Below are positions 7,441 to 16,341 of a stretch of DNA of 53,002 bases, piece by piece. The notes under the pieces are model-generated. The model saw only the letters and a list, made by a program, of their open reading frames with translations. It searched no databases and was not told the origin of the DNA. Source of the DNA: Bacilli bacterium. Its GTDB lineage: Bacteria > Bacillota_I > Bacilli_A > RF39 > UBA660. Numbering within the stretch: position 1 is the first letter of the stretch; each line of letters opens with the position of its first letter. The translations under genes were made by a program, and so were the position numbers. The DNA lies in assembly GCA_017418945.1 (NCBI GenBank), contig JAFOMI010000026.1, positions 1 through 53,002 on the forward strand. The letters run 5' to 3'.

Positions 7441-7928
7441 TTTTTATCTATATACTCTTCAGGTTTTAATATTAATTTTTTAATTGATTCAACAGGTTTA
7501 ATTTTATTATTTTGTTTATAATCAAATTCCATCAAATCACTTGAAATATTTTTAATATCACCAATACTACATATATATTCAGATTTATCATCAAATTTTT
7601 CTATAACTGCAACTTTTCTTTCACTACCATTAGGTAATTTTTCAATAGTTTTAAATTTTTTAGCATTTTTAAAATTAACTATTAAGAATCTTAATCTTTT
7701 ATCATCATATGGATATATTTCTTTAATTACGTGTAAATTTCTTTTATTATATTTATTTGATGATATAGTATATACTTTACCATAGTAATCAAGGCCGCAA
7801 ATATATACACGATTTTTTCTTATATGATAAAATCCGCCATTATTAGTAGTTATATCAGCTTTTTTATCTACTAAAAATTGCTTGCTAGTATTCTTAATTT
7901 TTTTATTAAACTTAGGAATTCTAGGCAT
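7419..7928 (-). CDS. hypothetical basic protein, about 169 residues
   Basis: Not recognised. The protein is lysine-rich with both ends basic (MPRIPKFNKKIKN and DKKKNKRRD) and a probable beta-rich centre (GGFYHIRKNRVYICGLDYYGKVYTI). It has no signal peptide or membrane helix, so it is probably cytoplasmic and could bind nucleic acid or another anionic partner. That is a guess from charge alone. The ATG at 7928 lies nine bases after AAAGGAG; an ATG two codons earlier (7934) is only three bases from it. A consensus sigma-A promoter lies directly upstream and a terminator follows, so it is transcribed alone. Confidence 0.65.
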   Translation of the reverse strand: MPRIPKFNKKIKNTSKQFLVDKKADITTNNGGFYHIRKNRVYICGLDYYGKVYTISSNKYNKRNLHVIKEIYPYDDKRLRFLIVNFKNAKKFKTIEKLPNGSERKVAVIEKFDDKSEYICSIGDIKNISSDLMEFDYKQNNKIKPVESIKKLILKPEEYIDKKKNKRRD

Positions 7929-7963
7929 ATACATCTACTCCTTTCATAAACATAAGGATTTTT

Positions 7964-7992
7964 ATTATATATTAAAAAGAGGAAAAAGTCAA
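7964..7992 (-). promoter_or_regulatory. sigma-A promoter of the basic hypothetical gene, nested in a terminator
   Basis: On the minus strand, TTGACT (7992-7987), 17 bases, TATAAT (7969-7964). The -35 box forms the loop of the preceding gene's terminator hairpin (7981-7999), so the two signals share the same DNA. Confidence 0.65.
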
Positions 7993-7999
7993 TTTTTCC
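7970..7999 (-). terminator. terminator of the transglutaminase-like gene
   Basis: On the minus strand, GGAAAAA and TTTTTCC (7999-7981) pair around TTGAC, and a T-rich run follows. It lies 20 bases after the stop at 8019. Confidence 0.65.
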
Positions 8000-8018
8000 C
8001 CTTCTCTCCCCTATATAT

Positions 8019-8933
8019 TTATAATTTTTTATTAACTCTAATTGGTGCACTATCTATATTATTCTTAAAATATCCTTTTTTAAGATCTAATATAATAGGA
8101 TAAACTCTATAATAAACATAATTAGGATTATGTAATATATCATTATCGTTTACATTATTTTCTATATCATAACCTACTATACTACCATCTTCTAATATTA
8201 ATTCATTCCAAATATATAAATGTTTATCAATAGATGTACCTTTAGAATTAACACAATTTATATTAAATAAATTATTATTAGTAAATAAAGTTAATAAATT
8301 TGCTTTATACCCACGAAGTATACTCGTACCATTTTTTAAGTATTTATCATATCTATCTATATTACTTCTACTTATTATATGATATATAAGCTCAAAAGCC
8401 TCTTTTTTAGGCATTTTATCAATATTAGGATAATAACTCTTAATCAACTTATAATTCTCTTTAATGGCCCTTTCTTGCTTTAAAAAGATAGATTTACTAT
8501 TATCAGTTAAATGACTAATTAATTTTATTTTATTTTCCTCAGATAAATTATGTGCCCACGTAGAAAATTCAGTTTGTTCATTATCTGTCTTAAAACCATC
8601 TATCTTTAAATTCTTAGGTATTTTATCAAAATTAATATTATATTTATTATATAGTCCTTTAAGAATTGGTAGTGTATCACTAATTAAATCTATTTCAGTA
8701 TCAATATTCATATATTTGATTTTTTTTATTAATACTTTTAGAACTTCTATATCTCTTGCATTTTTAATAACAATCTTTTTAGGCTTTAATGAAATAATAG
8801 ATTCATATAATCTTAAATTAGAATTAATGTTATTAGATAAAGTCATAATAAGTGTATGATCCTTATATAAATCATATCTAATACCTTCCCAAAGTATACT
8901 TTTAATAACAATATTATCATTATTTACAAACAT
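8019..8933 (-). CDS. transglutaminase-like fold protein without the catalytic cysteine
   Basis: The C-terminal half reads like a transglutaminase-like core. A helix with TSILRGYKANLLTLFTN stands where families have GxCxxYAxLL, then come strands, then KHLYIWNELILEDGSIVGYD, which matches the H.WN.V...G.W...D pattern. The His and the Asp are present, but the position of the nucleophilic Cys holds Leu/Arg, so the protein is probably not an active thiol enzyme. The N-terminal half (about 150 residues) is an unrecognised alpha/beta segment. No signal peptide is visible. The upstream ATG at 8963 lacks a ribosome site. The ATG at 8933 follows AAGGGA at nine bases and is preferred, giving 304 residues. 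The fold call is by eye and moderate. Confidence 0.5.
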   Translation of the reverse strand: MFVNNDNIVIKSILWEGIRYDLYKDHTLIMTLSNNINSNLRLYESIISLKPKKIVIKNARDIEVLKVLIKKIKYMNIDTEIDLISDTLPILKGLYNKYNINFDKIPKNLKIDGFKTDNEQTEFSTWAHNLSEENKIKLISHLTDNSKSIFLKQERAIKENYKLIKSYYPNIDKMPKKEAFELIYHIISRSNIDRYDKYLKNGTSILRGYKANLLTLFTNNNLFNINCVNSKGTSIDKHLYIWNELILEDGSIVGYDIENNVNDNDILHNPNYVYYRVYPIILDLKKGYFKNNIDSAPIRVNKKL

Positions 8934-8984
8934 TCCTATTCTTCCCTTCATTGATGCATACATTAATTATATATGATAATAAAT

Positions 8985-9003
8985 AAAAAACAAGCATGGC
9001 TTG
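8985..9003 (-). terminator. terminator of the 356-residue hypothetical gene
   Basis: On the minus strand, CAAGC (9003-8999) pairs with GCTTG (8995-8991) around CAT, and TTTTTTATTT follows. Confidence 0.65.
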
Positions 9004-9004
9004 C

Positions 9005-10075
9005 TTAATTATTCTTATTTGACAATTTTTTTATAAAAGAACGCTTATAATCTTCTACTATTGAGTCTGGTGCAATTAAACCACTAACATAAGATTTATC
9101 AATTTCTTTTATCTTTTTAACATTATTATAAAAATTAATTATAAAATCTTCTTCATTTAATAATAGTAATCTAGAATAACTATTTAATTCATTTTTAAAA
9201 GTTAAATCATCACTTGAATTTAATTCAATTAATAAACATTTATATTCTTCATAAGCATCTAAAAGTCTTCTTAAACTTTTTAATTTCCAATTATAATATC
9301 TAGTCATTTTACTCTTAAAAGTATCAGTTAAAGCATCTTCACCATTTAATTTATATCTAGTCAATTCAGGTAGAACATCATCTTCTAAAGGATCTAAATT
9401 AAGTAGTATATTAATATTATTATTTAAATTAGTAATAAAGAAATCTATAGTTTCATTTAATTCTAATAATTCTTTTTCAGTTACTGATTCTAATTTAAAT
9501 CTTTTAATAATAAAGTCTAAATAAACATCTTTATCTATTTCTTTATAATTATGTTTAACTCTTTGATTAAATTTGGATTTTTCATCATTTTCAATAACTT
9601 CATCATTTAATACTTTATCAATTGTTTCTTTCATATTACTAATTAATATACTATGAGATTCATTATACTTTTCATTTCTACTTTCTTTTACTTTTTTTAA
9701 TTCTTCTTCAGACTTAAAATAATTATTTAATTTATTTCTGCATTCCTCTACCTTTTCATTATTATTTGTTACTAAATAAATTGATAAATTATAAATAATT
9801 GACATTACCACTGCTTTTCTAACAGAATATATTTTTTTCATAATATCAATATGTTCATTTATATAATTTAATCTTTCGTTTTTATCTGTTATACTAGGAT
9901 TTACTTTTTCAAAAACAGAATTCATAAATTCATGATAAGACTTATCTTTATTATCAAGAAAAGCATAATATAATTTATTACATTCGTTTTTTAGTTTAGA
10001 TTTATTTCCTGATAATTGATCATATATATCATTCTTTACAAAACTCTTTGTATATTTATTTCCACTTTTTGGCAT
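9005..10075 (-). CDS. hypothetical helical protein, 356 residues
   Basis: No family recognised. The sequence is almost entirely charged, amphipathic helix with a high content of Lys, Glu, Asn and Leu. Segments such as EELKKVKESRNEKYNESHSI suggest coiled coil. There is no signal peptide; one mildly hydrophobic stretch (VVMSIIYNLSIYLVT, about residues 89-103) is too polar at its flanks to be a sure membrane helix. The ATG is preceded by AAAGGGG. A possible promoter (TTGCTT, 17 bases, TATTAT) lies just past the terminator of the cadherin-like gene. It is part of an accessory block with the two unknown genes downstream of it, each separated by its own terminator, so joint function is not implied by an operon. 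Confidence 0.65.
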   Translation of the reverse strand: MPKSGNKYTKSFVKNDIYDQLSGNKSKLKNECNKLYYAFLDNKDKSYHEFMNSVFEKVNPSITDKNERLNYINEHIDIMKKIYSVRKAVVMSIIYNLSIYLVTNNNEKVEECRNKLNNYFKSEEELKKVKESRNEKYNESHSILISNMKETIDKVLNDEVIENDEKSKFNQRVKHNYKEIDKDVYLDFIIKRFKLESVTEKELLELNETIDFFITNLNNNINILLNLDPLEDDVLPELTRYKLNGEDALTDTFKSKMTRYYNWKLKSLRRLLDAYEEYKCLLIELNSSDDLTFKNELNSYSRLLLLNEEDFIINFYNNVKKIKEIDKSYVSGLIAPDSIVEDYKRSFIKKLSNKNN

Positions 10076-10104
10076 TATTACATCCCCTTTAAAAAATTAA
10101 ATGT

Positions 10105-10133
10105 ATAATAACACATTAATTTAAAAAAAGCAA
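10105..10133 (-). promoter_or_regulatory. possible sigma-A promoter of the 356-residue hypothetical gene
   Basis: On the minus strand, TTGCTT (10133-10128), 17 bases, TATTAT (10110-10105). The boxes are only moderate, but the spacing is ideal and the start codon follows at 10075. Confidence 0.4.
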
Positions 10134-10136
10134 ATA

Positions 10137-10157
10137 AAAAAGTCACTTACGTGACTT
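10137..10157 (-). terminator. terminator of the cadherin-like repeat gene
   Basis: On the minus strand, AAGTCAC (10157-10151) pairs with GTGACTT (10146-10140) around GTAA, and a T run follows. It overlaps the stop codon of the gene. Confidence 0.75.
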
Positions 10158-12285
10158 ATTCATTAACATCATTGAACGGAAATGATTCTAACTCATCATT
10201 TTCTTTAATAACTTCTTCTTTTGGAAGAATTATTCCATCTTGAATTACATATCCATTGTCTTCAATATTGTTTTCTTGTTTAGGAATACTTTTACTCTTT
10301 CTCTTTTTAATTATTAAGAAATAATATGCTAAAATAACTCCTGCTAATAAAACTACTGATAACGAAATTATTAATGCTATTAATAAAATTGAAGGATTCT
10401 TTTTAATGTTAATTATATATCTTGATGTAGATCCATCTTCTGCTGTTACTATTAAACTAATAACTGAATCATTTTCTAAATCGTAATTTCCAGTAATTAT
10501 AACATTTGAATTTTCATTTGATGCTTTATATTGAATATCTAAACTATCTTCATTTTTAATAGTTAAATCATATGTATATTTTGTTGGTTTAAAATCAATA
10601 TCATATTTACCAAGTTTTAATGAACTTAATGTAGAATCATCATCTAATTTTTCATCTTCCGCTTTTCTTACAACTGTAACTACATACATTGTTTCAGATC
10701 CATCTTCTGCTTCTACAGTAATAGTAATTAAATTCTTACCAACTTCTAATTTCTTATCATTAGATATTTTTACTTTTGACTTACTAGATTTTGCTTTAGC
10801 ATCTATATTTAATGTTTCAACTTTATATAAAACAGTATATTTATATGAGAAAGTATTTTCATCTAATTGAATTCTATTATTATTAATAATTAATTCTTTT
10901 AATAAAGAATCACTATCTTTTTTAACACCAGTAGTATTTACTACTTTATTTTCTTTTTCATTTTTAACTTCTGCTTGTCTTGTAATAGTTATTTTATATA
11001 TATTTATAGAACCATTTTCTGCAGTTACTATAATATTAAAATTATTAACACCAACTTTTAAGTTAAATTTACCAGTTCCTTTAATAGTTGCTTTACTATT
11101 TGTAGGAGTAGCTGAAATAGAAACTGAATCTATAGAGTAACCAACTGCTGCAGTATAAGAATTTTTACTTTCTTTAAAATCTTTAGATATCTTTGTATCT
11201 GTTACATTTAATGAACTTAATGTATCTATAGAACTTCTAGAATCTACTGATTTTTCTCTAACAATAGTTATATTATATGTTGCTGAATTATTTATATTTT
11301 CAGTAGTAACTTTAATTATAAATCTATTTGTTCCAACTGATAATGATTTAACTCCAGTATCACCTGTTAATGTAGCTCTATTATCTAATAATGTAGGTAT
11401 AATTTTTACACTACTAACGTTATTTGCAACTGTTGCAGTATAACTATAAGTATTAGATTCAAATGTACCAATATCAGCACCCTCAATAACTAATGAACTT
11501 AATTTAGGGCTAACTTCTGTAACAGGTGCTTCCCTTGTAATATTTATAGTATATTCTCTTTCATTTCCATTTTGTGCTTTTACTGTTACTACTTTAGCAT
11601 TTAATCCAACATTTACACCAAATGTACCAGTTCCTGATAGAAATGCTTTAGGAGATTCTTGAGATGCTGAAATTGTAACTGAATCTACATTATATGGAAC
11701 AGTAACATTATAGATTGTTTGTTCTCTATCAAAACTAATATTTACATCACTAACAGATAAACTACTTAAGTAATTATTACTATCAGGAGTTACTACAGAA
11801 ATATTTGAAGTAACAGAAGATAATGATACGTCATTTAATTCATCATCTTTTAAAACTGCATTAGTACCAAAGCTAATAGATCCAGTACCAACACTTACAC
11901 CAGTAACTTCTATATCAGCTATTGTAAAATTAACATTCTCATTAATAGCTGCACCACTATAATTAATACTAGAACCATTTTCTCCTGTTATGAAATTTGA
12001 ATTTAATTTAGTAACATTTATTCTTACATTTTCATTATTACTAACTTCTCCAATAACACCAGATATAATTCCTGTAGATGTACCAGATAAAATACAATGA
12101 GTTGATTCTCCAACTGCAATTGTTTCATCTGAACAAGTTATTGTAACTGATCCAGTATGAGAACTAATATCTCCTTTTAATTTTCTTGGATTAATATCAA
12201 TTTTTGTTAAAAAACTAAAACTAGCCGTAATTGTTACAATTAATATTAATAAAGTGCCTAATATTATATTTTGTTTTTTCTTCAT
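10156..12285 (-). CDS. membrane-anchored surface protein with five cadherin-like beta-sandwich repeats
   Basis: The 709-residue protein has an N-terminal hydrophobic segment (7-26), either signal or anchor. A beta-rich domain follows (about 45-165) holding two cysteines in TCSDETIAVGESTHC. Then come five repeats of about 80 residues starting near 173, 260, 354, 459 and 552. Each begins like LSSL.V....I.F, passes Y...V......V.I.A, and closes with V.AE(D/N)G....Y.I.I.R, the pattern of the cadherin-like beta-sandwich family (Pfam Cadherin-like, often with Big or cohesin-type domains). A C-terminal membrane helix (about 632-656) is followed by KKRKSK and an acidic cytoplasmic tail. No sortase motif is present. 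The repeats should face outward, suggesting adhesion or an envelope scaffold. The partner is unknown. Confidence 0.8.
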   Translation of the reverse strand: MKKKQNIILGTLLILIVTITASFSFLTKIDINPRKLKGDISSHTGSVTITCSDETIAVGESTHCILSGTSTGIISGVIGEVSNNENVRINVTKLNSNFITGENGSSINYSGAAINENVNFTIADIEVTGVSVGTGSISFGTNAVLKDDELNDVSLSSVTSNISVVTPDSNNYLSSLSVSDVNISFDREQTIYNVTVPYNVDSVTISASQESPKAFLSGTGTFGVNVGLNAKVVTVKAQNGNEREYTINITREAPVTEVSPKLSSLVIEGADIGTFESNTYSYTATVANNVSSVKIIPTLLDNRATLTGDTGVKSLSVGTNRFIIKVTTENINNSATYNITIVREKSVDSRSSIDTLSSLNVTDTKISKDFKESKNSYTAAVGYSIDSVSISATPTNSKATIKGTGKFNLKVGVNNFNIIVTAENGSINIYKITITRQAEVKNEKENKVVNTTGVKKDSDSLLKELIINNNRIQLDENTFSYKYTVLYKVETLNIDAKAKSSKSKVKISNDKKLEVGKNLITITVEAEDGSETMYVVTVVRKAEDEKLDDDSTLSSLKLGKYDIDFKPTKYTYDLTIKNEDSLDIQYKASNENSNVIITGNYDLENDSVISLIVTAEDGSTSRYIINIKKNPSILLIALIISLSVVLLAGVILAYYFLIIKKRKSKSIPKQENNIEDNGYVIQDGIILPKEEVIKENDELESFPFNDVNE

Positions 12286-12316
12286 AAATCCTCCTATTTA
12301 AATAATATAAAAGAAA

Positions 12317-12358
12317 AAAACGGCAAAAAGAATAGTTAAACTAAAATTTTACCGTTTT
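12317..12358 (-). terminator. strong hairpin in the leader of the cadherin-like gene
   Basis: On the minus strand a 12-bp stem (AAAACGGTAAAA, 12358-12347, with TTTTGCCGTTTT, 12328-12317, one G-T pair) is followed by T residues. It lies about 100 bases after pgcA and only about 30 bases before the cadherin-like start. It can end pgcA transcripts, but it leaves no room for a promoter between it and the downstream gene. Confidence 0.7.
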
Positions 12359-12459
12359 AAAATTATTCTATATTATTTATCACATTAACCACTCCTAGTT
12401 AAATCCTTCTTTATTATATATTAAGTATATCATTTTTTTAATTCTTAATCAACTAATTA

Positions 12460-14088
12460 TTAAATATCTTTAATAAGATTAACTATTAAATTTGACATAT
12501 TATTTATTCTTTCAATACTTTTTTCTTTACTATTACTTCTTGAAAAGAAATATAATTTTATTTTAGCTTCAGTTCCGCTTGGTCTAACCATAAAATATTC
12601 ATCTTCATTAACAATAAACTTTAAAGCATTTGTCTTTAAATCATCATCTCTATTTAAATAATCTATTCTATTTTCACTATTTAATATATTACTTGTTCTT
12701 AAAAAATTCATTATATTATTCATTTTTCTTATTCCATCTTCCCCATCAAAATTAACAGAGATAGTTTTATTTTCATAATAACCAAATTTATTAAATATTT
12801 CTTCAATATAATCTTCTAAAGTAATGCCATAACTTTTTAAATAACATAATATTTCAATAAAGAATAAACATGATGAAAATGAATTCTTATCATTAACACC
12901 TATATTAAACATATAACCAAGACTTTCTTCAAATCCAAATAAATAGTTTTCTTCATCTTTATTTTTTTCTTTTGCTATATTCTTACATCCTGTTAATACT
13001 TCTTTAACATTTGCATTATAATAATTTGATATTCTATCAACTAAATTAGATGTAACTATACTTCTTACTACATAATTATTATTAATTATTTTCTTATTAT
13101 TTAATAAATAATATAACATAATTGATCCTATCATATTACCATCGAGCATTTTATATCCATCATTTACTTTATATAAAACTCCAAATCTATCTGCATCAGG
13201 ATCAGTAGATATAATTACATCTGAATTTAATTCTTTAGCATACTTTTTAGCTAAATCAAAATTATATTCATATTCAGGATTAGGATTAGGTGCATATGTG
13301 AAATTAGGATCTATTTTACATTGCTCATTAACAAGATTATATCTAATACCATATTTTTCTAATATAAAAGGTAATACTTTAATTCCAACACCATGAAATG
13401 ATGTGTATGTAACTTTAAGTTTATTTGAATAGTTTTTTAATAAACTTGTATTAATTAAAACCTTTTCATTTTCTTTTAAAAACTCTGCATCTATAGTTGG
13501 ATCAATATAATTAAATAATTCATTATTTAGATTTTCTTCATCAATATTATATGTTCTTATCTTATTAATTTCTTCTAATATATCCTTATCCATAGGACTA
13601 ACTATTTGTGAACCCGTATCATTAAATACTTTATATCCATTATATTCTTTTGAATTATGAGATGATGTTATCATAATACCACTATTTGTATTTAAATATC
13701 TAACTGCAAAACTAACTTCTGGTGTTGAAGTAACATCTTTAAAGATATATGTTTTAATACCTTGTTTATTTAATACAAGAGCAGTTCTAAATGCATATTC
13801 TCTTGAATTATTTCTAGTATCATAACCAATAACAACAGATGGATTATTATATTTTTTATTAAGATAATTAGAAAGTCCTAAAGTTACTTTCTTAATATTA
13901 TAAATATTTATTCTATTTGTTCCAACTCCCATTATTCCTCTTATGCCCGCTGTTCCAAATTCCAAATCTTTATAAAAAGCATCAATTACTTCTTCATCAC
14001 TCATATCTAACAGTATTTCTTTATCTTCACTAGTTAAAAAACCTTCATTTAACCATTCATTATATTTATCTAAAATTTCTTTTTTCAT
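12460..14088 (-). CDS. pgcA: phosphoglucomutase/phosphomannomutase family enzyme
   Basis: Alpha-phosphohexomutase that interconverts glucose-1-phosphate and glucose-6-phosphate, feeding UDP-glucose and glycolipid synthesis. The 542-residue length fits the large PgcA type of Firmicutes. Motifs in order: TAGIRG near the N terminus, the phosphoserine loop TSSHNSKEYNGYKV, the magnesium loop DPDADRFGV, the sugar-binding GFEESLGY, and the phosphate-binding RPSGTEAKIKLYF near the C terminus. All key residues are present. The start lies eight bases after the stop of the Xer recombinase gene, so the two are cotranscribed. The downstream hairpin at 12317-12358 ends the unit. I cannot tell glucose from mannose specificity by eye. 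Confidence 0.9.
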   Translation of the reverse strand: MKKEILDKYNEWLNEGFLTSEDKEILLDMSDEEVIDAFYKDLEFGTAGIRGIMGVGTNRINIYNIKKVTLGLSNYLNKKYNNPSVVIGYDTRNNSREYAFRTALVLNKQGIKTYIFKDVTSTPEVSFAVRYLNTNSGIMITSSHNSKEYNGYKVFNDTGSQIVSPMDKDILEEINKIRTYNIDEENLNNELFNYIDPTIDAEFLKENEKVLINTSLLKNYSNKLKVTYTSFHGVGIKVLPFILEKYGIRYNLVNEQCKIDPNFTYAPNPNPEYEYNFDLAKKYAKELNSDVIISTDPDADRFGVLYKVNDGYKMLDGNMIGSIMLYYLLNNKKIINNNYVVRSIVTSNLVDRISNYYNANVKEVLTGCKNIAKEKNKDEENYLFGFEESLGYMFNIGVNDKNSFSSCLFFIEILCYLKSYGITLEDYIEEIFNKFGYYENKTISVNFDGEDGIRKMNNIMNFLRTSNILNSENRIDYLNRDDDLKTNALKFIVNEDEYFMVRPSGTEAKIKLYFFSRSNSKEKSIERINNMSNLIVNLIKDI

Positions 14089-14096
14089 AATGCCTC

Positions 14097-14984
14097 CTAA
14101 TTTCTTTTACTTCTTGGATGTGATTCATCATAATTTCTTTTAACATAATTATTAGAAACATGAGTATATATTTGAGTTGTTTCGATATTTTCATGACCAA
14201 GCATAGTTTGTATACTTCTTAAATCTGCGCCATTATTCAATAAATGAGTCGCAAAAGAATGTCTTAATGTATGGGGAGATAATTCCTTATTTATCCCCTT
14301 CTCTTTTGCAATTTCTTTTAATATCTTAAAAAATCCTTGTCTACTTAATTTATTACCTCTAGAATTTAAAAATACAAGATCACTAACTTTATTTCTTAAC
14401 AAAGTATTTCTATATAAATTAATATATTCATATAAATATTTAGTTGCTATATCATCCATTGGAACAATTCTTTCCTTTGCACCCTTTCCAAACACTCTAA
14501 CCAAATTCATATCAAAATCAATATTATTTATTACTAGATTAAGTAATTCAGATACTCTTAGTCCAGAAGAATACATAAGTTCTAACATAGCTTTATTTCT
14601 ATAAGAATAAGCATCATCTAAAGGTATATCTAAAAGTTTATCTATATCTTCAACCGATAAAACTCTTGGCATCTTTTTAGGAGTTTTAAGACCTGTTATA
14701 TCAGTTGTAATATTATTATTTATATAATTATTCTTTTCTAAATATTTAAAAAAATTCTTAATAGAAACAATATGTCTATTAATCGTTTTTGCTCCTACCT
14801 TTTTATTTAAATATTCAATATACTTAATAACATCTTCCTTTGTTATATTATTATAGCTTTTATTTGTAAATTTATAAAAATCATATAAATCTCTTCTATA
14901 GCCATCAATAGTATTATTACTAAGTTGTCTTTCTAATGATAAATAATTCATATAATCATTTAATTCATATGTTAGATCTTTCAT
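14097..14984 (-). CDS. xerD: tyrosine recombinase of the XerC/XerD type
   Basis: Site-specific recombinase that resolves chromosome dimers at the dif site next to the terminus. The 295-residue protein has an N-terminal SAM-like core-binding domain (1-95) and a catalytic domain with Arg143 (SSGLRVSELL), His238 and Arg241 (SPHTLRHSFATHLL), His264 (LGHENIETT) and the nucleophile Tyr273 (QIYTHV). All catalytic residues are intact. Length and motifs match Xer proteins rather than phage integrases. XerC and XerD cannot be told apart here, so the symbol is a best guess. The start follows AGGTGA. It is the first gene of a unit with pgcA, divergent from rarA. No dif-like site was recognised nearby. 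Confidence 0.85.
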   Translation of the reverse strand: MKDLTYELNDYMNYLSLERQLSNNTIDGYRRDLYDFYKFTNKSYNNITKEDVIKYIEYLNKKVGAKTINRHIVSIKNFFKYLEKNNYINNNITTDITGLKTPKKMPRVLSVEDIDKLLDIPLDDAYSYRNKAMLELMYSSGLRVSELLNLVINNIDFDMNLVRVFGKGAKERIVPMDDIATKYLYEYINLYRNTLLRNKVSDLVFLNSRGNKLSRQGFFKILKEIAKEKGINKELSPHTLRHSFATHLLNNGADLRSIQTMLGHENIETTQIYTHVSNNYVKRNYDESHPRSKRN

Positions 14985-15078
14985 ATTTTCACCTATTATA
15001 ATTATACATACTTTTAAAAAAATTTACAATAATTAGATATTGTATGCCTCTTTTATTCTAAAAAATAATAAAATAATG

Positions 15079-15084
15079 TATAAT
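15079..15084 (+). promoter_or_regulatory. -10 box of the rarA promoter
   Basis: TATAAT at 15079-15084 ends 18 bases before the rarA ATG (15103). No good -35 is seen at 17 bases upstream. Confidence 0.45.
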
Positions 15085-15102
15085 ACTTATTAGGTGATTT
15101 TT

Positions 15103-16326
15103 ATGAGTGAACCATTAGCAATTAAATTAAGACCAACAAAAATAGAAGATGTAATTGGTCAAGAACATTTAGTTCAAAAAGATGGACCAATTTATAACTT
15201 TATTAAAAACAAAAAAATATTTTCAATGATACTATATGGTAATCCAGGAATTGGAAAAACTACTATAGCAAATGTAATCGCTAATAGTACTGATATGAAA
15301 TATAGATTTTTAAATGCTACTACTAATGATAAAAAAGATTTAGTAAGAGTTATTGAAGAAGCTAAAATGTATAATGGAATAATATTAATACTAGATGAAA
15401 TACATAGATTAAATAAAGATAAACAAGATATATTGCTTCCATCTCTTGAAAATGGTTTAATTACTTTAATAGGATTAACAACATCAAATCCATATTATAA
15501 AATAAATCCAGCAATAAGAAGTAGATGTACTATTTTTGAATTAAAGCCATTAACTACTGATAATATAGTAAAAGCATTAAAAAAAGCTACTAAAACAAGT
15601 TATTTAGAAGGAATTAAGATAAAACCAAAGGAACTTATGCATATCGCGAAATTATCATCAAATGACCTTAGAAGTGCTTATAATCTACTTGAAATATGTT
15701 ACTATAGTACAAATGATAGAGTTATAACTGAAGAAGTAATTAATAAAATTAATAATAAGCCTGTATTTAATATAGATAAAGATGAAACAAATCATTATGA
15801 TTTATTATCAGCATTTCAAAAATCAATAAGAGGATCAGACGTTAATGCATCTCTTCACTATTTAGCAAGATTAATTATGCAAGGTGATTTAGATAGTATT
15901 TATAGAAGAATGACAGTAATTGCATATGAAGATATAGGTCTAGCATCTCCATTAATGGGAGTTAAAGTAGAAGCTGCTATTAATGCATGTGAAAGAGTTG
16001 GTATGCCAGAAGCAAGAATAATACTTGCTAAAACCATAACAGAAATGGCTTTATCCCCTAAATCAAATAGTGCTTATAAAGCATTTGATAAAGCTTATGA
16101 AGATGTCATTAATGGAGAAATATATAATATTCCAGAAACAATAAGAATTAATTCAACAATTTATAAATATCCTCATGATTATAAAGGTAGTTATGTAAAA
16201 CAACAATATATGCCTGATAATCTAATAAATAAAAAATATTTTAAAGCAAAATTAACTAGTAAATATGAAAAAGAATTAAATGATATTTATGAAAGAATTG
16301 AAAAAATAAATAAGACAGATAATTAA
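15103..16326 (+). CDS. rarA: replication-associated recombination AAA+ ATPase RarA (MgsA)
   Basis: RarA acts on stalled replication forks with SSB and recombination proteins. The N-terminal AAA+ domain has RPTKIEDVIGQEHLV, the Walker A loop YGNPGIGKTTIAN, Walker B LILDEIHRLNK and sensor GLTTSNPYYKINPAIRSRC. The C-terminal MgsA tetramerisation domain carries YRRMTVIAYEDIGLASP and GMPEARIILA, both typical. There are 407 residues from the ATG at 15103. A GTG at 15094 is in frame but is part of the AGGTGA ribosome site. The gene is monocistronic and divergent from xerD, and shares a bidirectional terminator with tig. Confidence 0.93.
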   Translation: MSEPLAIKLRPTKIEDVIGQEHLVQKDGPIYNFIKNKKIFSMILYGNPGIGKTTIANVIANSTDMKYRFLNATTNDKKDLVRVIEEAKMYNGIILILDEIHRLNKDKQDILLPSLENGLITLIGLTTSNPYYKINPAIRSRCTIFELKPLTTDNIVKALKKATKTSYLEGIKIKPKELMHIAKLSSNDLRSAYNLLEICYYSTNDRVITEEVINKINNKPVFNIDKDETNHYDLLSAFQKSIRGSDVNASLHYLARLIMQGDLDSIYRRMTVIAYEDIGLASPLMGVKVEAAINACERVGMPEARIILAKTITEMALSPKSNSAYKAFDKAYEDVINGEIYNIPETIRINSTIYKYPHDYKGSYVKQQYMPDNLINKKYFKAKLTSKYEKELNDIYERIEKINKTDN

Positions 16327-16340
16327 TCTGTCTTATTTTT
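16312..16340. terminator. bidirectional terminator between rarA and tig
   Basis: AAGACAGAT (16312-16320) pairs with ATCTGTCTT (16326-16334) around AATTA; T-rich on the plus side and A-rich upstream for the opposite strand. Confidence 0.75.
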
Positions 16341-16341
16341 A

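Noticed and set aside
7882-8103. Plus-strand frame of 73 codons opposite the two hypothetical genes
   Set aside because: It is antisense to two better-supported frames and crosses a terminator and promoter; no ribosome site.
14097-14984. Mobile-element integrase for the tyrosine recombinase
   Set aside because: Length, motif spacing and operon with a housekeeping mutase fit a chromosomal Xer protein; no attachment repeats or cargo were found.
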